The translations under genes were made by a program, and so were the position numbers. From Moraxella catarrhalis (GTDB taxonomy: Bacteria; Pseudomonadota; Gammaproteobacteria; Pseudomonadales; Moraxellaceae): a DNA stretch of 64,000 nt. Below are positions 17,565 to 26,158 of this stretch, piece by piece. How positions within the stretch are numbered: position 1 is the first letter of the stretch; every line of letters begins with the position of its first letter. Where the stretch lies: the NCBI RefSeq assembly GCF_001656295.1, contig NZ_LXHE01000022.1:55124-119123 (forward strand), given 5' to 3'. The notes below the pieces were generated by a model that saw only the letters and a list, made by a program, of their open reading frames with translations, was not told the origin of the DNA and made no database searches.

Positions 17565-19226
17565 TTACATATTTGGATAGTTAGGACCGCCACCGCCCTC
17601 AGGGGTCACCCAGGTGATATTTTGCGACGGATCTTTGATGTCGCAAGTCTTACAATGGACGCAGTTTTGGCTATTAATCACAAATTTAGGTGCCTCACCT
17701 TCTTTTTGGACGATCTCATAGACGCCTGCTGGGCAATAGCGCTGCGCTGGCTCAGCATAAAGCGGTAAGTTGACCGAAACAGGCACCGTTGGATCTGTCA
17801 GGCGCAGATGGTTTGGCTGGTCTTCGGCGTGGTTTGTATTTGAGATAAACACGCTTGATAACTTGTCAAAAGTCAGCTTGCCATCAGGCTTTGGATAATC
17901 AGGCTTGTAGGCATGATCGGCCTTATCAAGCGTTGAGTAATCTGGGGTGTTGTCATGAATGGTCAATGGCATTTTGCCGCCAAATAAGTTTTGCTCAATA
18001 AAAGTAAACGCACCGCCCATCCAAGTGCCCATGCGATGCAATGATGGCGAGAAGTTGCGAGCTTGATAAGCATCTTCAAACAGCCAAGAGTTCTCAAAAG
18101 CAGATTGGTATTCGGTTGCCTCATCAGCGCTGCGCCCTGCTTGAATGGCATTAAAGATGCTTTCGGCAGCGAGCATACCTGATTTCATAGAGGTGTGGGT
18201 GCCTTTGATCTTAGCAGGGTTTAGAAAGCCTGCATCATCGCCCACCAGTACACCGCCAGCAAAAGTCAATTTTGGTAAGCTGTTTAGACCGCCTTTAGTT
18301 AGGGCTCGTGCGCCATATGACAGACGCTTACCGCCTTCTAAGATCGGGCGAATGATTGGGTGCAGCTTAAGACGCTGAAGCTCATCAAATGGTGAGACAT
18401 GTGGATTATGGTAAGACAAATCAACCACTAAGCCAAAGCTGATTTGATTGTCTTCAGCAAAATACAGCCACCAGCCGCCTGTAGTACCAGTTTCTGACAG
18501 TGGCCAGCCTGAGCCATGCATGATGACGCCTTGCTCATGCTTATCGGCATCAATTTCCCAAAGCTCTTTGAGACCGATGCCATAGTGCTGCGGATCTTTG
18601 TCTTTGTCCAAATGAAAACGGCTGATCAGACGCTTGCCAAGATGTCCACGGCAGCCTTCGGCAAAGATGGTGTATTTGGCAAGCAGCTCATAGCCAGGCT
18701 CAAAGCTGTTTTTTGGTTCGCCTTGAGCGTTCAGACCCATATCGCCTGTCACCACACCGCGTACCGAGCCATCTTCATGATACAAAACATCGCTTGCTGC
18801 AAAGCTTGGGAACATCATCACCTCCAAGCTTTCTGCCTGTTCGGCAAGCCAGCGAACCACATTACCAAGCGATACGATATAGTTGCCATCATTGTGCATG
18901 CTGCTTGGTACAACTGAGCTAGGTAAGGTGACGCTGCCTTTTTCGCTAGTAAGCATATATACGCGGTCTTCTTTGGCTTCTACTGTGATCGGTGCGCCGC
19001 GCTCTTTCCAGTCAGGAATCAGCTCATCAAGCGCGCGCGTTTCCATCACGGCGCCTGATAGGGTGTGTGCTCCAAATTCTGAGCCTTTTTCGATGACGCA
19101 GACAGTAAACTCATCCATCCCAGCAGCGATCGCCAATTGGCGTAAGCGGATTGCAGCGGATAGACCTGCAGGTCCACCGCCGACGATCACGACATCAAAT
19201 TCCATAGATTCACGTTCGATTTGCAT
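17565..19226 (-). CDS. Electron transfer flavoprotein-ubiquinone oxidoreductase
   Basis: This 553-residue flavoprotein passes electrons from reduced ETF (fatty-acid and amino-acid dehydrogenases) to ubiquinone at the inner membrane. The FAD dinucleotide motif VVIVGGGPAGLSAAIRL lies at about residues 11-27. The TLSGAVMETRALDEL, GDDAGFLNPAKIKGTHTSMKSG and LPLYAEPAQRYCPAGVYE segments are typical. The C-terminal 4Fe-4S site includes CVHCKTCDIKDPSQNI. Length is normal for the family. The ETF subunit genes are not in the window. Confidence 0.96.
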   Translation of the reverse strand: MQIERESMEFDVVIVGGGPAGLSAAIRLRQLAIAAGMDEFTVCVIEKGSEFGAHTLSGAVMETRALDELIPDWKERGAPITVEAKEDRVYMLTSEKGSVTLPSSVVPSSMHNDGNYIVSLGNVVRWLAEQAESLEVMMFPSFAASDVLYHEDGSVRGVVTGDMGLNAQGEPKNSFEPGYELLAKYTIFAEGCRGHLGKRLISRFHLDKDKDPQHYGIGLKELWEIDADKHEQGVIMHGSGWPLSETGTTGGWWLYFAEDNQISFGLVVDLSYHNPHVSPFDELQRLKLHPIIRPILEGGKRLSYGARALTKGGLNSLPKLTFAGGVLVGDDAGFLNPAKIKGTHTSMKSGMLAAESIFNAIQAGRSADEATEYQSAFENSWLFEDAYQARNFSPSLHRMGTWMGGAFTFIEQNLFGGKMPLTIHDNTPDYSTLDKADHAYKPDYPKPDGKLTFDKLSSVFISNTNHAEDQPNHLRLTDPTVPVSVNLPLYAEPAQRYCPAGVYEIVQKEGEAPKFVINSQNCVHCKTCDIKDPSQNITWVTPEGGGGPNYPNM

Positions 19227-19596
19227 GAAGTATCCTTAAAAAAATAGGTCAAATATCAAAAACGGGCGAGCAGTAAAAGCAGCTGGCAAATCAGGCGGCA
19301 AAATTCTTGCCAAAACATTTCAACAGTGTCTATTGTAGCAATCTTCGCTAATTAGGCAAGTTTTTTTGAAAGGTTTGTATTGACCAATTTGAAGTAAAAG
19401 ACCGCTAATATCCCAAAAAATTTGAGAAATCTTCGTAAAATGGCTTTAATTGTTATCAACGCCTTGTATAAAAACTCCTTGCAATTCCCCCTAAAAAACG
19501 CCATGATAAGCTAAATTGGTAAAATAATTGATCAAAAAATCAGGCTAATTTTTTGATCATTTGGCATGGTTTTGGTCAAATAACAGGGAGAGCATC
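19227..19596. other. 370-base intergenic region with AT-rich palindrome
   Basis: No gene is seen. The right part contains TGATCAAAAAAT and an almost exact reverse complement at 19529-19559, a stem of about 11 bases around a short loop. It lies 40 bases before the DUF1285 start, so it is probably an upstream operator or a terminator of an older unit. The left part is AT-rich without recognisable signals. Confidence 0.5.
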
Positions 19597-20232
19597 ATGG
19601 CAAATATAGATGATATTAATAATAAAAACAAAGACTTATCCAATTCACTGATCCAAGATCTTAAAGCCATCCAAACCAAGGAAGCAGGCGAGGGCGGCAA
19701 GATACGCAAAATTCCACCGCTGCAAAAGTGGCAGCCCACACGAACGTCGCCCCTGAATATCGAAATCCGCGATAATGGCGAGTGGTGGCATGAAGGCGAG
19801 AAAGTGACTCGTCAGTCACTTGTGGATCTGTTCGCCAGTGTGCTGTGGGTGGAGTGGCATGATGGTCAAGCCATTCATTATCTCAAAACTCCGACCGATA
19901 AGTATCAAATCCATGTGACCGATGCCCCATTATTTATCAATCAAGTCACCCAAGTGACGGATGCTGATGGTGAGTGGATAGAATTTGGTACGACAAATGG
20001 CGATGTGATTCGCTTGGATGAGGATCATCCGTTGTATTTTAAGCAGTTTGGTGAAGAAGAGAGAGTGTATATCGACACGCGCTTTGGGCTGACCGCACGC
20101 TTGATGAATAATGCCATGTATCATTTGATCCAAATGGGTGAGCTTGGCCAAATCCAAGAAAATGGGCAGAACAAAACCGTGCTAAAACTGAGCAGTGGTG
20201 GTAAAATCTATCAGATTGAACAGCACGGTTAG
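19597..20232 (+). CDS. DUF1285-family protein
   Basis: A 211-residue soluble protein. The start MANIDDINN is set by GGGAGAG upstream; a TTG start at 19561 is less likely. From about residue 45, PPLQKWQPTRTSPLNIEIRDNGEWWHEGEKVTRQSLVDLFASVL is the diagnostic N-terminal part of DUF1285 proteins, followed by a beta-rich domain with YQIHVTDAPLFI and TRFGLTARLMNNAMYHLI. The molecular function of the family is not established. It is followed by murI 58 bases later on the same strand, probably co-transcribed. Confidence 0.88.
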   Translation: MANIDDINNKNKDLSNSLIQDLKAIQTKEAGEGGKIRKIPPLQKWQPTRTSPLNIEIRDNGEWWHEGEKVTRQSLVDLFASVLWVEWHDGQAIHYLKTPTDKYQIHVTDAPLFINQVTQVTDADGEWIEFGTTNGDVIRLDEDHPLYFKQFGEEERVYIDTRFGLTARLMNNAMYHLIQMGELGQIQENGQNKTVLKLSSGGKIYQIEQHG

Positions 20233-20290
20233 GCTTACTTGGTGCTTTTAAAAGCGTCTTTGATGAGCCTAAAGTTATAAGGCTTGCAAC

Positions 20291-21148
20291 ATGATACATC
20301 CGCATTTTGATTCAATAAATTCCCCAAAATCTGCACCCATTGGCATTTTTGATTCTGGGGTTGGTGGCTTATCGGTGTATCGGCATCTGTCAGAACTTAT
20401 GCCCAAAGAGCGATATGTGTACTATGCAGACACCCAAAATCTGCCTTATGGCAATAAGTCAGGTGATGAGATCTTATTTTTGACTCTGCAGGCGGTGGAT
20501 TGGCTGTGTCGTCAAGGCTGTAAGCTGATTGTCATCGCATGTAACAGTGCTTCGGCGTATTCATTGACAACGCTTCGTACTCGTTGCCGTATTCCCATTG
20601 TGGGCTTGGTACCTGCAGTCAAGCCTGCTTGTGAGATGAGTCAAACACGCCAAATTGCTTTACTGGCAACGCAAGCGACGCTTCAAGGGCAATTGCTTGC
20701 CCAAGTCATTCATGAGGTGGCAACATCCAAAGGTATCACAGTACATAAGCACTTTGAGCCAATGCTTGTGCCGTGGGTCGAGTCGGGGATGCCAATCGAT
20801 CATCATGTCGCCGATCTTTTGATCAAACAAACCCAAGCATGGTATCAGCAGGGCGTGGATATGCTTGTTTTGGGTTGCACGCATTATCCGTTTTTTCGGC
20901 AATTTTTGCAAGATTGGATTGATGAACAACACATTGCGATGACCTTGCTTGATTCAGGTGCTGCCATCGCCCAAAGAGTCAAGTCTTTGCTTGAGTTTTT
21001 TGGGGTGAGTGCTGATGGCGAGGTGCTTGATGAGCCGCTCAAATTCTATGCATCTAGCTTGGCAGGTGATGTGCCTGCCACCGCGCGCAGACTCTCACAG
21101 GTGCCAATCAGCTTTGTTGATAGCGACTTTTTGCCCATCAATGTTTAA
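20291..21148 (+). CDS. murI: Glutamate racemase
   Basis: This 285-residue enzyme makes D-glutamate for peptidoglycan. It has the N-terminal IGIFDSGVGGLSVYRHL with the catalytic Asp/Ser, YYADTQNLPYGNKS, the first catalytic Cys in VIACNSASA, and the second Cys with conserved His in MLVLGCTHYPFF. Length is slightly above the 265-285 norm. It lies just before an accessory island with a transposase remnant, so the 3' flank of murI is the left boundary of that island. Confidence 0.96.
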   Translation: MIHPHFDSINSPKSAPIGIFDSGVGGLSVYRHLSELMPKERYVYYADTQNLPYGNKSGDEILFLTLQAVDWLCRQGCKLIVIACNSASAYSLTTLRTRCRIPIVGLVPAVKPACEMSQTRQIALLATQATLQGQLLAQVIHEVATSKGITVHKHFEPMLVPWVESGMPIDHHVADLLIKQTQAWYQQGVDMLVLGCTHYPFFRQFLQDWIDEQHIAMTLLDSGAAIAQRVKSLLEFFGVSADGEVLDEPLKFYASSLAGDVPATARRLSQVPISFVDSDFLPINV

Positions 21149-21308
21149 GTCAGGCTTTTGATTGAAGCTTTATTCCCCTCGCCATAAACCTGAGACTTCA
21201 GGTGGTCAATATAAAGTAGCTTAAGTAATAATGCTTACGCACAGATTCTTTGTTTGCAGAAGTCAGTGAATCCTTTATAGCCCAAATATAACCCAAGCTT
21301 GTTTATAT
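21149..21308. other. Left flank of the accessory island with small hairpin
   Basis: No intact gene is seen. ACCTGA-GACT-TCAGGT (21188-21203) is a perfect 6-base stem with a 4-base loop, the sort of small imperfect palindrome found at ends of IS200/IS605 elements. This is suggestive only, because the TnpB remnant follows at once. Confidence 0.35.
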
Positions 21309-21473
21309 TATTTGAGTATATCAAATAATAGTCTGAAAGGTGGAGTATGTCTTGAGATAAGGGTATGGGTTTGCACTGCTTGTAACACCACACATGATCG
21401 TGATGTCAATACACCAAAGAACATACTCCACATCGGAGGTGATATGCTCGCTGGAGAAATCCCGTTGCTTTAG
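21309..21473 (+). pseudogene. C-terminal remnant of IS200/IS605-family TnpB
   Basis: An open stretch ending at TAG (21471-21473) encodes VWVCTACNTTHDRDVNTPKN followed by ILHIGGDMLAGEIPLL. This is the C-terminal zinc-ribbon Cys pair plus the RuvC-III HDRD/N motif and NIL(xx)G tail of TnpB nucleases. The upstream four-fifths of the protein and any TnpA are absent, so this is a scar of an insertion-sequence event. It directly abuts the 5' truncated end of the orphan CdiA-like reading frame. Confidence 0.8.
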
Positions 21474-21481
21474 GGAGAGGG

Positions 21482-22648
21482 GTGCATCGCGCTTATGGTG
21501 TTAAACCATTAGATATCAATGATGCAGCCTTTATGAGTAATATTGCTCACAAGCTTGCTGCAGGCTTAACAGGCTGCGTTTCAGCTGCCGCTAAAAAACA
21601 AGACTGTGAAGCAGGTGCTGTGGGTAGTATCATCGGTGAGATGGTTGGGGATTGGTTAGTAACAGGAGAGTTAAGACAGCGATTTGAATCAGGTGAGATA
21701 AAACCAGGCTCAGATGACTACAATAAAGTATTAAACACCGCTCGCCTTACCGCAGGTACGATCGCCCTACTGTATGACTTTGATGTGGATACAGCAGCTA
21801 ATGAAGCTTTAGTGGCGGTTCAAAATAATGCTTTCGTAAAATCTTATGACATAAAAAACTTTTATCTGCATTATAATACATTTTGCTCCTCTGGATCTTT
21901 AGCAGCTTGCGATGCAATCATACATCAATGGAAATATGTCAGCTATGAACATGCTGGCATGACTTCTCAGGAAATAGCAGCATGGGAAAATAGCGTTACA
22001 CAAATTATTGAGCATTATAATCATCAGTGTAAAGATAATACCTGTCGTAATCATTTGAGATCTCAAAAATATCGATATATGATTGAACATGCGGGTACTC
22101 CTGAGTATTTGTATCAATTGGAAAGCTCGCTTATTACTTATATTCATGGACCAATGGCTGCTGTAACTGCTGCAGGCCATCAAATTGCAGGTTCTGTTGT
22201 AGAAGCTTATAATGCGGTTTCGAGACAGTCGGTTAGAGGTGGTAGTCGAACGCAAGTAAATAATTCAGCGAAAACTCACAAAAATAGCGAGGTTGCTACA
22301 GTCGGCACTCCCACCATTCGTAATTATCAAGGAGTATCTCAAGACACCAAAAACAAAATAAATGATATTATTCGTTCTGGCAAGGATGCATCAGATCAAA
22401 GTCTTACCAATATTAATTTGCCACCAAGCAGGTATTCTGTCGCTGATTTTCAGACAATTTCGGAAAATGTGCAAGTTGCAACCCGAACAGCAAAAGACGG
22501 CTCCAAAATTCAAACTGTTATTTTGTCAGATGGTTCAAAAGTGCAACTTCGTACAGTGTCCAAAAGCAATCCAGATGGAACAACGATCGATTTTATCTCA
22601 CCTGGTAAAAAATCACCCACATTAAAAATTCGTTATCCAACAAGGTAA
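21482..22648 (+). pseudogene. Orphan CdiA/FhaB-like C-terminal fragment (pre-toxin plus toxin domain)
   Basis: A 388-codon open frame whose only start is a GTG inside the TnpB junction and which has no signal peptide or repeat region, so it is a 5'-truncated piece of a filamentous-haemagglutinin/contact-inhibition toxin. DINDAAFMSNIAHKLAAGLTGC, EAGAVGSIIGEM and AANEALVAVQNNAF (VQNN in the VENN position) form the pre-toxin segment. About residues 110-240 are Cys-containing and helical, as in many CDI cytoplasm-entry regions. The last 130 residues (from about KINDIIRSGKDAS) would be the toxin; I do not recognise its family. A frameshifted small gene starting at the next base is the candidate immunity partner. 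It could be expressed only if an upstream promoter exists. Confidence 0.75.
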
Positions 22649-22851
22649 ATGATTATGTCAAACCAAGAGATTCATACACCATTCTTTGATCGAGATTTTG
22701 ATGAAACTAAGTCACCGTTTAATCCAAAAGATCAATCGCTCAAATTCTTTATGACTTTTTAAAAGCTTGTCACTGGGATAATCACGGTGAGTTATTTATT
22801 GGGGTAAGTTATAACAGGTTAAAGATTACTTACGGTGATTATTTTATATGA
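22649..22851 (+). pseudogene. Frameshifted candidate immunity gene for the orphan CdiA C-terminus
   Basis: An ATG directly after the toxin stop (TAAATG) starts MIMSNQEIHTPFFDRDFDE and runs into a TAA at about 22760. Reading the -1 frame from the A-run at 22742-22744 continues as ILYDFLKACHWDNHGELFIG and on to a TGA at 22849-22851, giving a coherent protein of about 67 residues. A single lost A in that run would explain the break. The position and size suit a CDI-type immunity gene, but the family is not recognised. A sequencing error at the A-run is the alternative. Confidence 0.6.
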
Positions 22852-22956
22852 AGATTCATGAAAAATGTGCTCGCTAGATTTGCAATTGTGATGAAAATTT
22901 GGTGTAATGATATTAAGAATTTAATGACTAAATCCACCACCAAAATGGAGCTTGTG

Positions 22957-23142
22957 ATGACAACCGATACCAAAAAAAGTACTTTGCGTGAAAAAATTGA
23001 ACAATTCGATCAATTAAGCGATACCATGCATGATGCCGAGAAAAAACGCACGCTAGAAGAGCAGGTGGAGTATCTTAAAGGTCAAGGGATTGATCCTTCA
23101 AAATCCTATGCCAAATGGGATGATGATAAAGAAGAAGAGTGA
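22957..23142 (+). CDS. Small charged hypothetical protein
   Basis: A 61-residue soluble protein starting MTTDTKKSTLREKIEQFDQ. TGGAG lies eight bases upstream; the longer frame from 22858 has no ribosome site and lower coding quality. It is predicted helical (QLSDTMHDAEKKRTLEEQVEYLK), with a tail SYAKWDDDKEEE. No transmembrane segment or known domain is seen. It is followed by a strong terminator, which supports it being a real transcript. Confidence 0.6.
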   Translation: MTTDTKKSTLREKIEQFDQLSDTMHDAEKKRTLEEQVEYLKGQGIDPSKSYAKWDDDKEEE

Positions 23143-23180
23143 TTTTTAATTGACTTTTCGCATCAAAGTAAAAACTTAAT

Positions 23181-23210
23181 AAAAGCCCAAGATTATCTTG
23201 GGCTTTTATT
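23181..23210. terminator. Bidirectional terminator
   Basis: AAAAGCCCAAGAT and ATCTTGGGCTTTT form a perfect stem, flanked by T-rich sequence, between converging genes. Confidence 0.92.
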
Positions 23211-23214
23211 TGGA

Positions 23215-24639
23215 TTACTCAACCAATATCCATGATGAACTGCCGTCGGCATTGATGATACGCCGATAGGTTGTCCCTGTGTTGGATGGTGTGGTTGCAG
23301 GTTTTATCGTCACCGTCCCTACCGCACTAGCAGCTGGTGTGCTGATGGTTGGCTGCACTGGCTGATACTGAGGTGCAGGCATGGTGATAGATTGAACCGG
23401 TGTTTGGGCGGGCTGAATAGAAGCAGTGTGACCGGTGATCAATCGGTGAAACTTTTGCCCTGCGCGACCATCAGGCGTGACGCCAACTTTCCGCTGATAA
23501 TCCATGATCGCTCGGCGCGTATTATCGCCGATGATGCCATCGACCGCACCGATGTCATAGCCGGCATTGATGAGCGCTTGCTGAATCTCTTTGGATTCGC
23601 GGCGACCGATACCAGGGTCATCTGTTGGCCAAGGTGTGGCAAAGTTGGTATTGGTATTTTCATCACGCACAAGATCAGACAGCTGGGCAATGGCTAACGC
23701 ATAGCTTTCTGAAGCATTATAAGAATAAAAAGTATCAAAGTTCTTACCCACTAAGAATGCAGGACCCTGCCTACCAGCGGGCAGTAGTAAACCTGCTGAT
23801 GCCATATTATTTGGGATAGGTTGCCCATTTGGCAAGGTGATGCCTTGAGCGTGCCAGTGGTTGATCGATTGCTTATTGCGGCGACCGCTTGAGCCATTAT
23901 AGCCATTAAGACGCACTTCATAGCCCCAAGGTTCGCCTAGGCGATAGCCTCGTTTCACCAAGAAATTGGCAGTACTTGCCAATGCATCGGCTTTTGAGTT
24001 GACCAAATCTTTACGCCCATCACCATCAAAATCCACCGCAAGCTCCAAAAAGGTGCTCGGCATAAACTGTGTCTGACCAAATGCTCCCGCCCAAGAACCT
24101 GTCATATCCTCAGGGCGAATATCACCATTTTGGACAATTTTTAGTGCATTGGCATATTCACCACGAAAATAACTTTGGCGACGATCAAAACAAGATAAAG
24201 TCGCTAGACTGTCAAATAAATTTTTTTTACCCAGCGTCTGACCAAAATTACTCTCAACGCCCCATACCCCCAGCACATGCTCAGGCTTGACGCCATAGCG
24301 GCTCTCAATGCGGCGTAGTACATCTGCTTGCTCATACTTGGCACGAATACCATCTTGGACACGCTCACTGTCTACCAAAGACGCCAAATAATCCCAAACA
24401 TCTTTTTTAAATTCAGGCTGATAATTGAGCGAGCGAATGACGCTAGGATCAGGCTGCGATGGGCGATATTTTTCAAATGTCGCCCCAGAGACACTCCGAA
24501 AGGTACTACTGTTTTTTAAAGTGCTAAGACACTGCTGAAATTCGCTGTTGCTAAGGTTGGCAGAATCATTGGAAAATGCCGTTTGTGATAGCATGATACC
24601 AGCCATAGCCAGTACTAGGGCGGATGTGTGTAATTTCAT
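23215..24639 (-). CDS. Lytic murein transglycosylase (MltB-type) with peptidoglycan-binding domain
   Basis: A 474-residue exported protein starting MKLHTSALVLAM (AAGGAA upstream), with a signal peptide cleaved near QTAFSN. The catalytic SLT_2 domain (about residues 30-330) contains the Glu in VLGVWGVESNFGQTLG and AFGQTQFMPSTFLELAVDFDGDG, as in MltB. A PG_binding_1 domain (about 340-405) has IQQALINAGYDIGAVDGIIGDNTRRAI. A Pro/Thr/Gln-rich tail ends with a short strand motif (RIINADGSSSWILVE). It cleaves glycan strands to 1,6-anhydro-muropeptides in the periplasm. No lipobox is seen. Confidence 0.93.
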   Translation of the reverse strand: MKLHTSALVLAMAGIMLSQTAFSNDSANLSNSEFQQCLSTLKNSSTFRSVSGATFEKYRPSQPDPSVIRSLNYQPEFKKDVWDYLASLVDSERVQDGIRAKYEQADVLRRIESRYGVKPEHVLGVWGVESNFGQTLGKKNLFDSLATLSCFDRRQSYFRGEYANALKIVQNGDIRPEDMTGSWAGAFGQTQFMPSTFLELAVDFDGDGRKDLVNSKADALASTANFLVKRGYRLGEPWGYEVRLNGYNGSSGRRNKQSINHWHAQGITLPNGQPIPNNMASAGLLLPAGRQGPAFLVGKNFDTFYSYNASESYALAIAQLSDLVRDENTNTNFATPWPTDDPGIGRRESKEIQQALINAGYDIGAVDGIIGDNTRRAIMDYQRKVGVTPDGRAGQKFHRLITGHTASIQPAQTPVQSITMPAPQYQPVQPTISTPAASAVGTVTIKPATTPSNTGTTYRRIINADGSSSWILVE

Positions 24640-24739
24640 AATATTCCTTAAAGTGTTTTGATGAATACTGTGCATCTTATAACCAAGCCAACTGCCTTAT
24701 CTTTTGATGTATCTTGTATCCCAAAAACACCGCCAAATG

Positions 24740-25273
24740 TTATGTATTTTGATTGTCTTTTAATAAATGTGCAAAATTTGTACGCAACTTGGCAAGCTTG
24801 GGCGGAATGGCAAAATTGCAATAGGCTTGCGTGGGGTTATTGGCATAGTAATTTTGGTGATAGTCCTCAGCGGGGTAAAATGTTGGTGCAGGCTCAAGTT
24901 TTGTGACCACATTTACGCCTTCTGAGCGTAATGATTCAATCATCGCTTTAGCCACTTTGGCTTGCTCATCATCGGTATAAAAAATCACTGATGCGTACTG
25001 CGTGCCAATGTCATTACCTTGACGGTTGAGCGTTGTTGGATCGTGCGTGGCAAAAAATACCGACAAAATCGCATCAGTACCAAGTATTGAATCATCATAG
25101 CTCACTTCAATGACCTCAACATGACCCGTCTCACCTGTACAGACAGCCTGATAATTTGCTGTATCACCTGCACCGCCAGCATAACCACTGACGACAGAGT
25201 TGATGCCTTTTAATGAATCAAATACCGACTCGGTGCACCAAAAGCAGCCACCGCCTAATAAAATAGTTTTCAT
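24740..25273 (-). CDS. msrA: Peptide methionine sulfoxide reductase MsrA
   Basis: This 177-residue protein opens with the catalytic motif GGGCFWCTESVFDSLKGI and then VVSGYAGG and VEVSYD-like strands, the signature of MsrA, which reduces the S-form of methionine sulfoxide. YHQNYYANNPTQAYCNFAI carries a likely resolving Cys. No signal peptide, so it is cytosolic. It stands as a single gene, divergent from cmoA. Confidence 0.96.
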   Translation of the reverse strand: MKTILLGGGCFWCTESVFDSLKGINSVVSGYAGGAGDTANYQAVCTGETGHVEVIEVSYDDSILGTDAILSVFFATHDPTTLNRQGNDIGTQYASVIFYTDDEQAKVAKAMIESLRSEGVNVVTKLEPAPTFYPAEDYHQNYYANNPTQAYCNFAIPPKLAKLRTNFAHLLKDNQNT

Positions 25274-25293
25274 ATTTTTATCCTAATCAATGC

Positions 25294-25299
25294 TATAAT
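25294..25299 (+). promoter_or_regulatory. Candidate extended -10 for cmoA
   Basis: TGCTATAATA gives an upstream TG plus TATAAT 28 bases before the cmoA ATG; the -35 is unclear. Confidence 0.4.
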
Positions 25300-25326
25300 A
25301 ACACCTTTTTAAGTCTATCATAAGTC

Positions 25327-26088
25327 ATGCCAAATACCAACCACGATACTTTATTTACCACACCGCTTGATAAGTCGGCTCGCTTTAGTTTTGATGAAGA
25401 AGTGGTGGCGTGTTTTCCTGATATGATTCGCCGTAGTGTGCCAGGCTATGGGCAAGTGCTTGCGATGCTACCGATTTTGGCACGCCGCCATTGTTTGTTG
25501 CGTCAAGTTGGTGATCGTGGAGCGCGTGTGAGCCGTGTCTATGACTTAGGAACATCACTTGGGGCGGTGAGCTTTGCTTTGGCGGATAAATTTGCTCCTG
25601 ATGAGCTTGAGATTCATGCCATCGATATCTCAGCACCAATGATTGAGCGGGCCAAATCGGTCGTGGGTGAGCATTATCCTGATCATGATATTCGCTTTTG
25701 GTTGGATGATGTTTGTCAAGTGGATTTGTTGCCCTGTGATTTGATTATTATTAATCTAACCTTACAATTTTTACCACCAGATCAGCGATTGTTATTACTC
25801 CAAAAATGCCATCACGCTTTGGCAGAAGGTGGTATTTTGATTTTGACCGAAAAAACTCACCTAACTGATGAACAAGACGATGCGTGGCGAGTGGAGCGGT
25901 ATTATGATTTTAAGCGTGCCAATGGCTACAGTGATATGGAGATCAGCGGTAAGCGTAACGCACTTGAAAATGTGCTCATCACCGACACGCTGCCCAAGCA
26001 CCATGAACGCTTGGCACAGGCAGGTTTTGAGCGTAGCTTGACTTGGTTTATGTTTTTAAATTTTGCGTCCATTGTGGCTTTTAAATGA
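25327..26088 (+). CDS. cmoA: Carboxy-S-adenosyl-L-methionine synthase
   Basis: A 253-residue SAM-fold enzyme that makes carboxy-SAM from SAM and prephenate for wobble uridine modification of tRNA (cmo5U34). [23 protein letters not shown] is the family N-terminal motif, [15 protein letters not shown] is the SAM loop, and [17 protein letters not shown] and LTEKTH follow. It is followed at once by cmoB, which uses its product. Confidence 0.96.
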   Translation: MPNTNHDTLFTTPLDKSARFSFDEEVVACFPDMIRRSVPGYGQVLAMLPILARRHCLLRQVGDRGARVSRVYDLGTSLGAVSFALADKFAPDELEIHAIDISAPMIERAKSVVGEHYPDHDIRFWLDDVCQVDLLPCDLIIINLTLQFLPPDQRLLLLQKCHHALAEGGILILTEKTHLTDEQDDAWRVERYYDFKRANGYSDMEISGKRNALENVLITDTLPKHHERLAQAGFERSLTWFMFLNFASIVAFK

Positions 26089-26158
26089 TGATAAGTTAAT
26101 CACCAGCTGCCAAGTTTTTAGTACCAAATTTTGCCCAATGATGAAGACCGATGACCTT

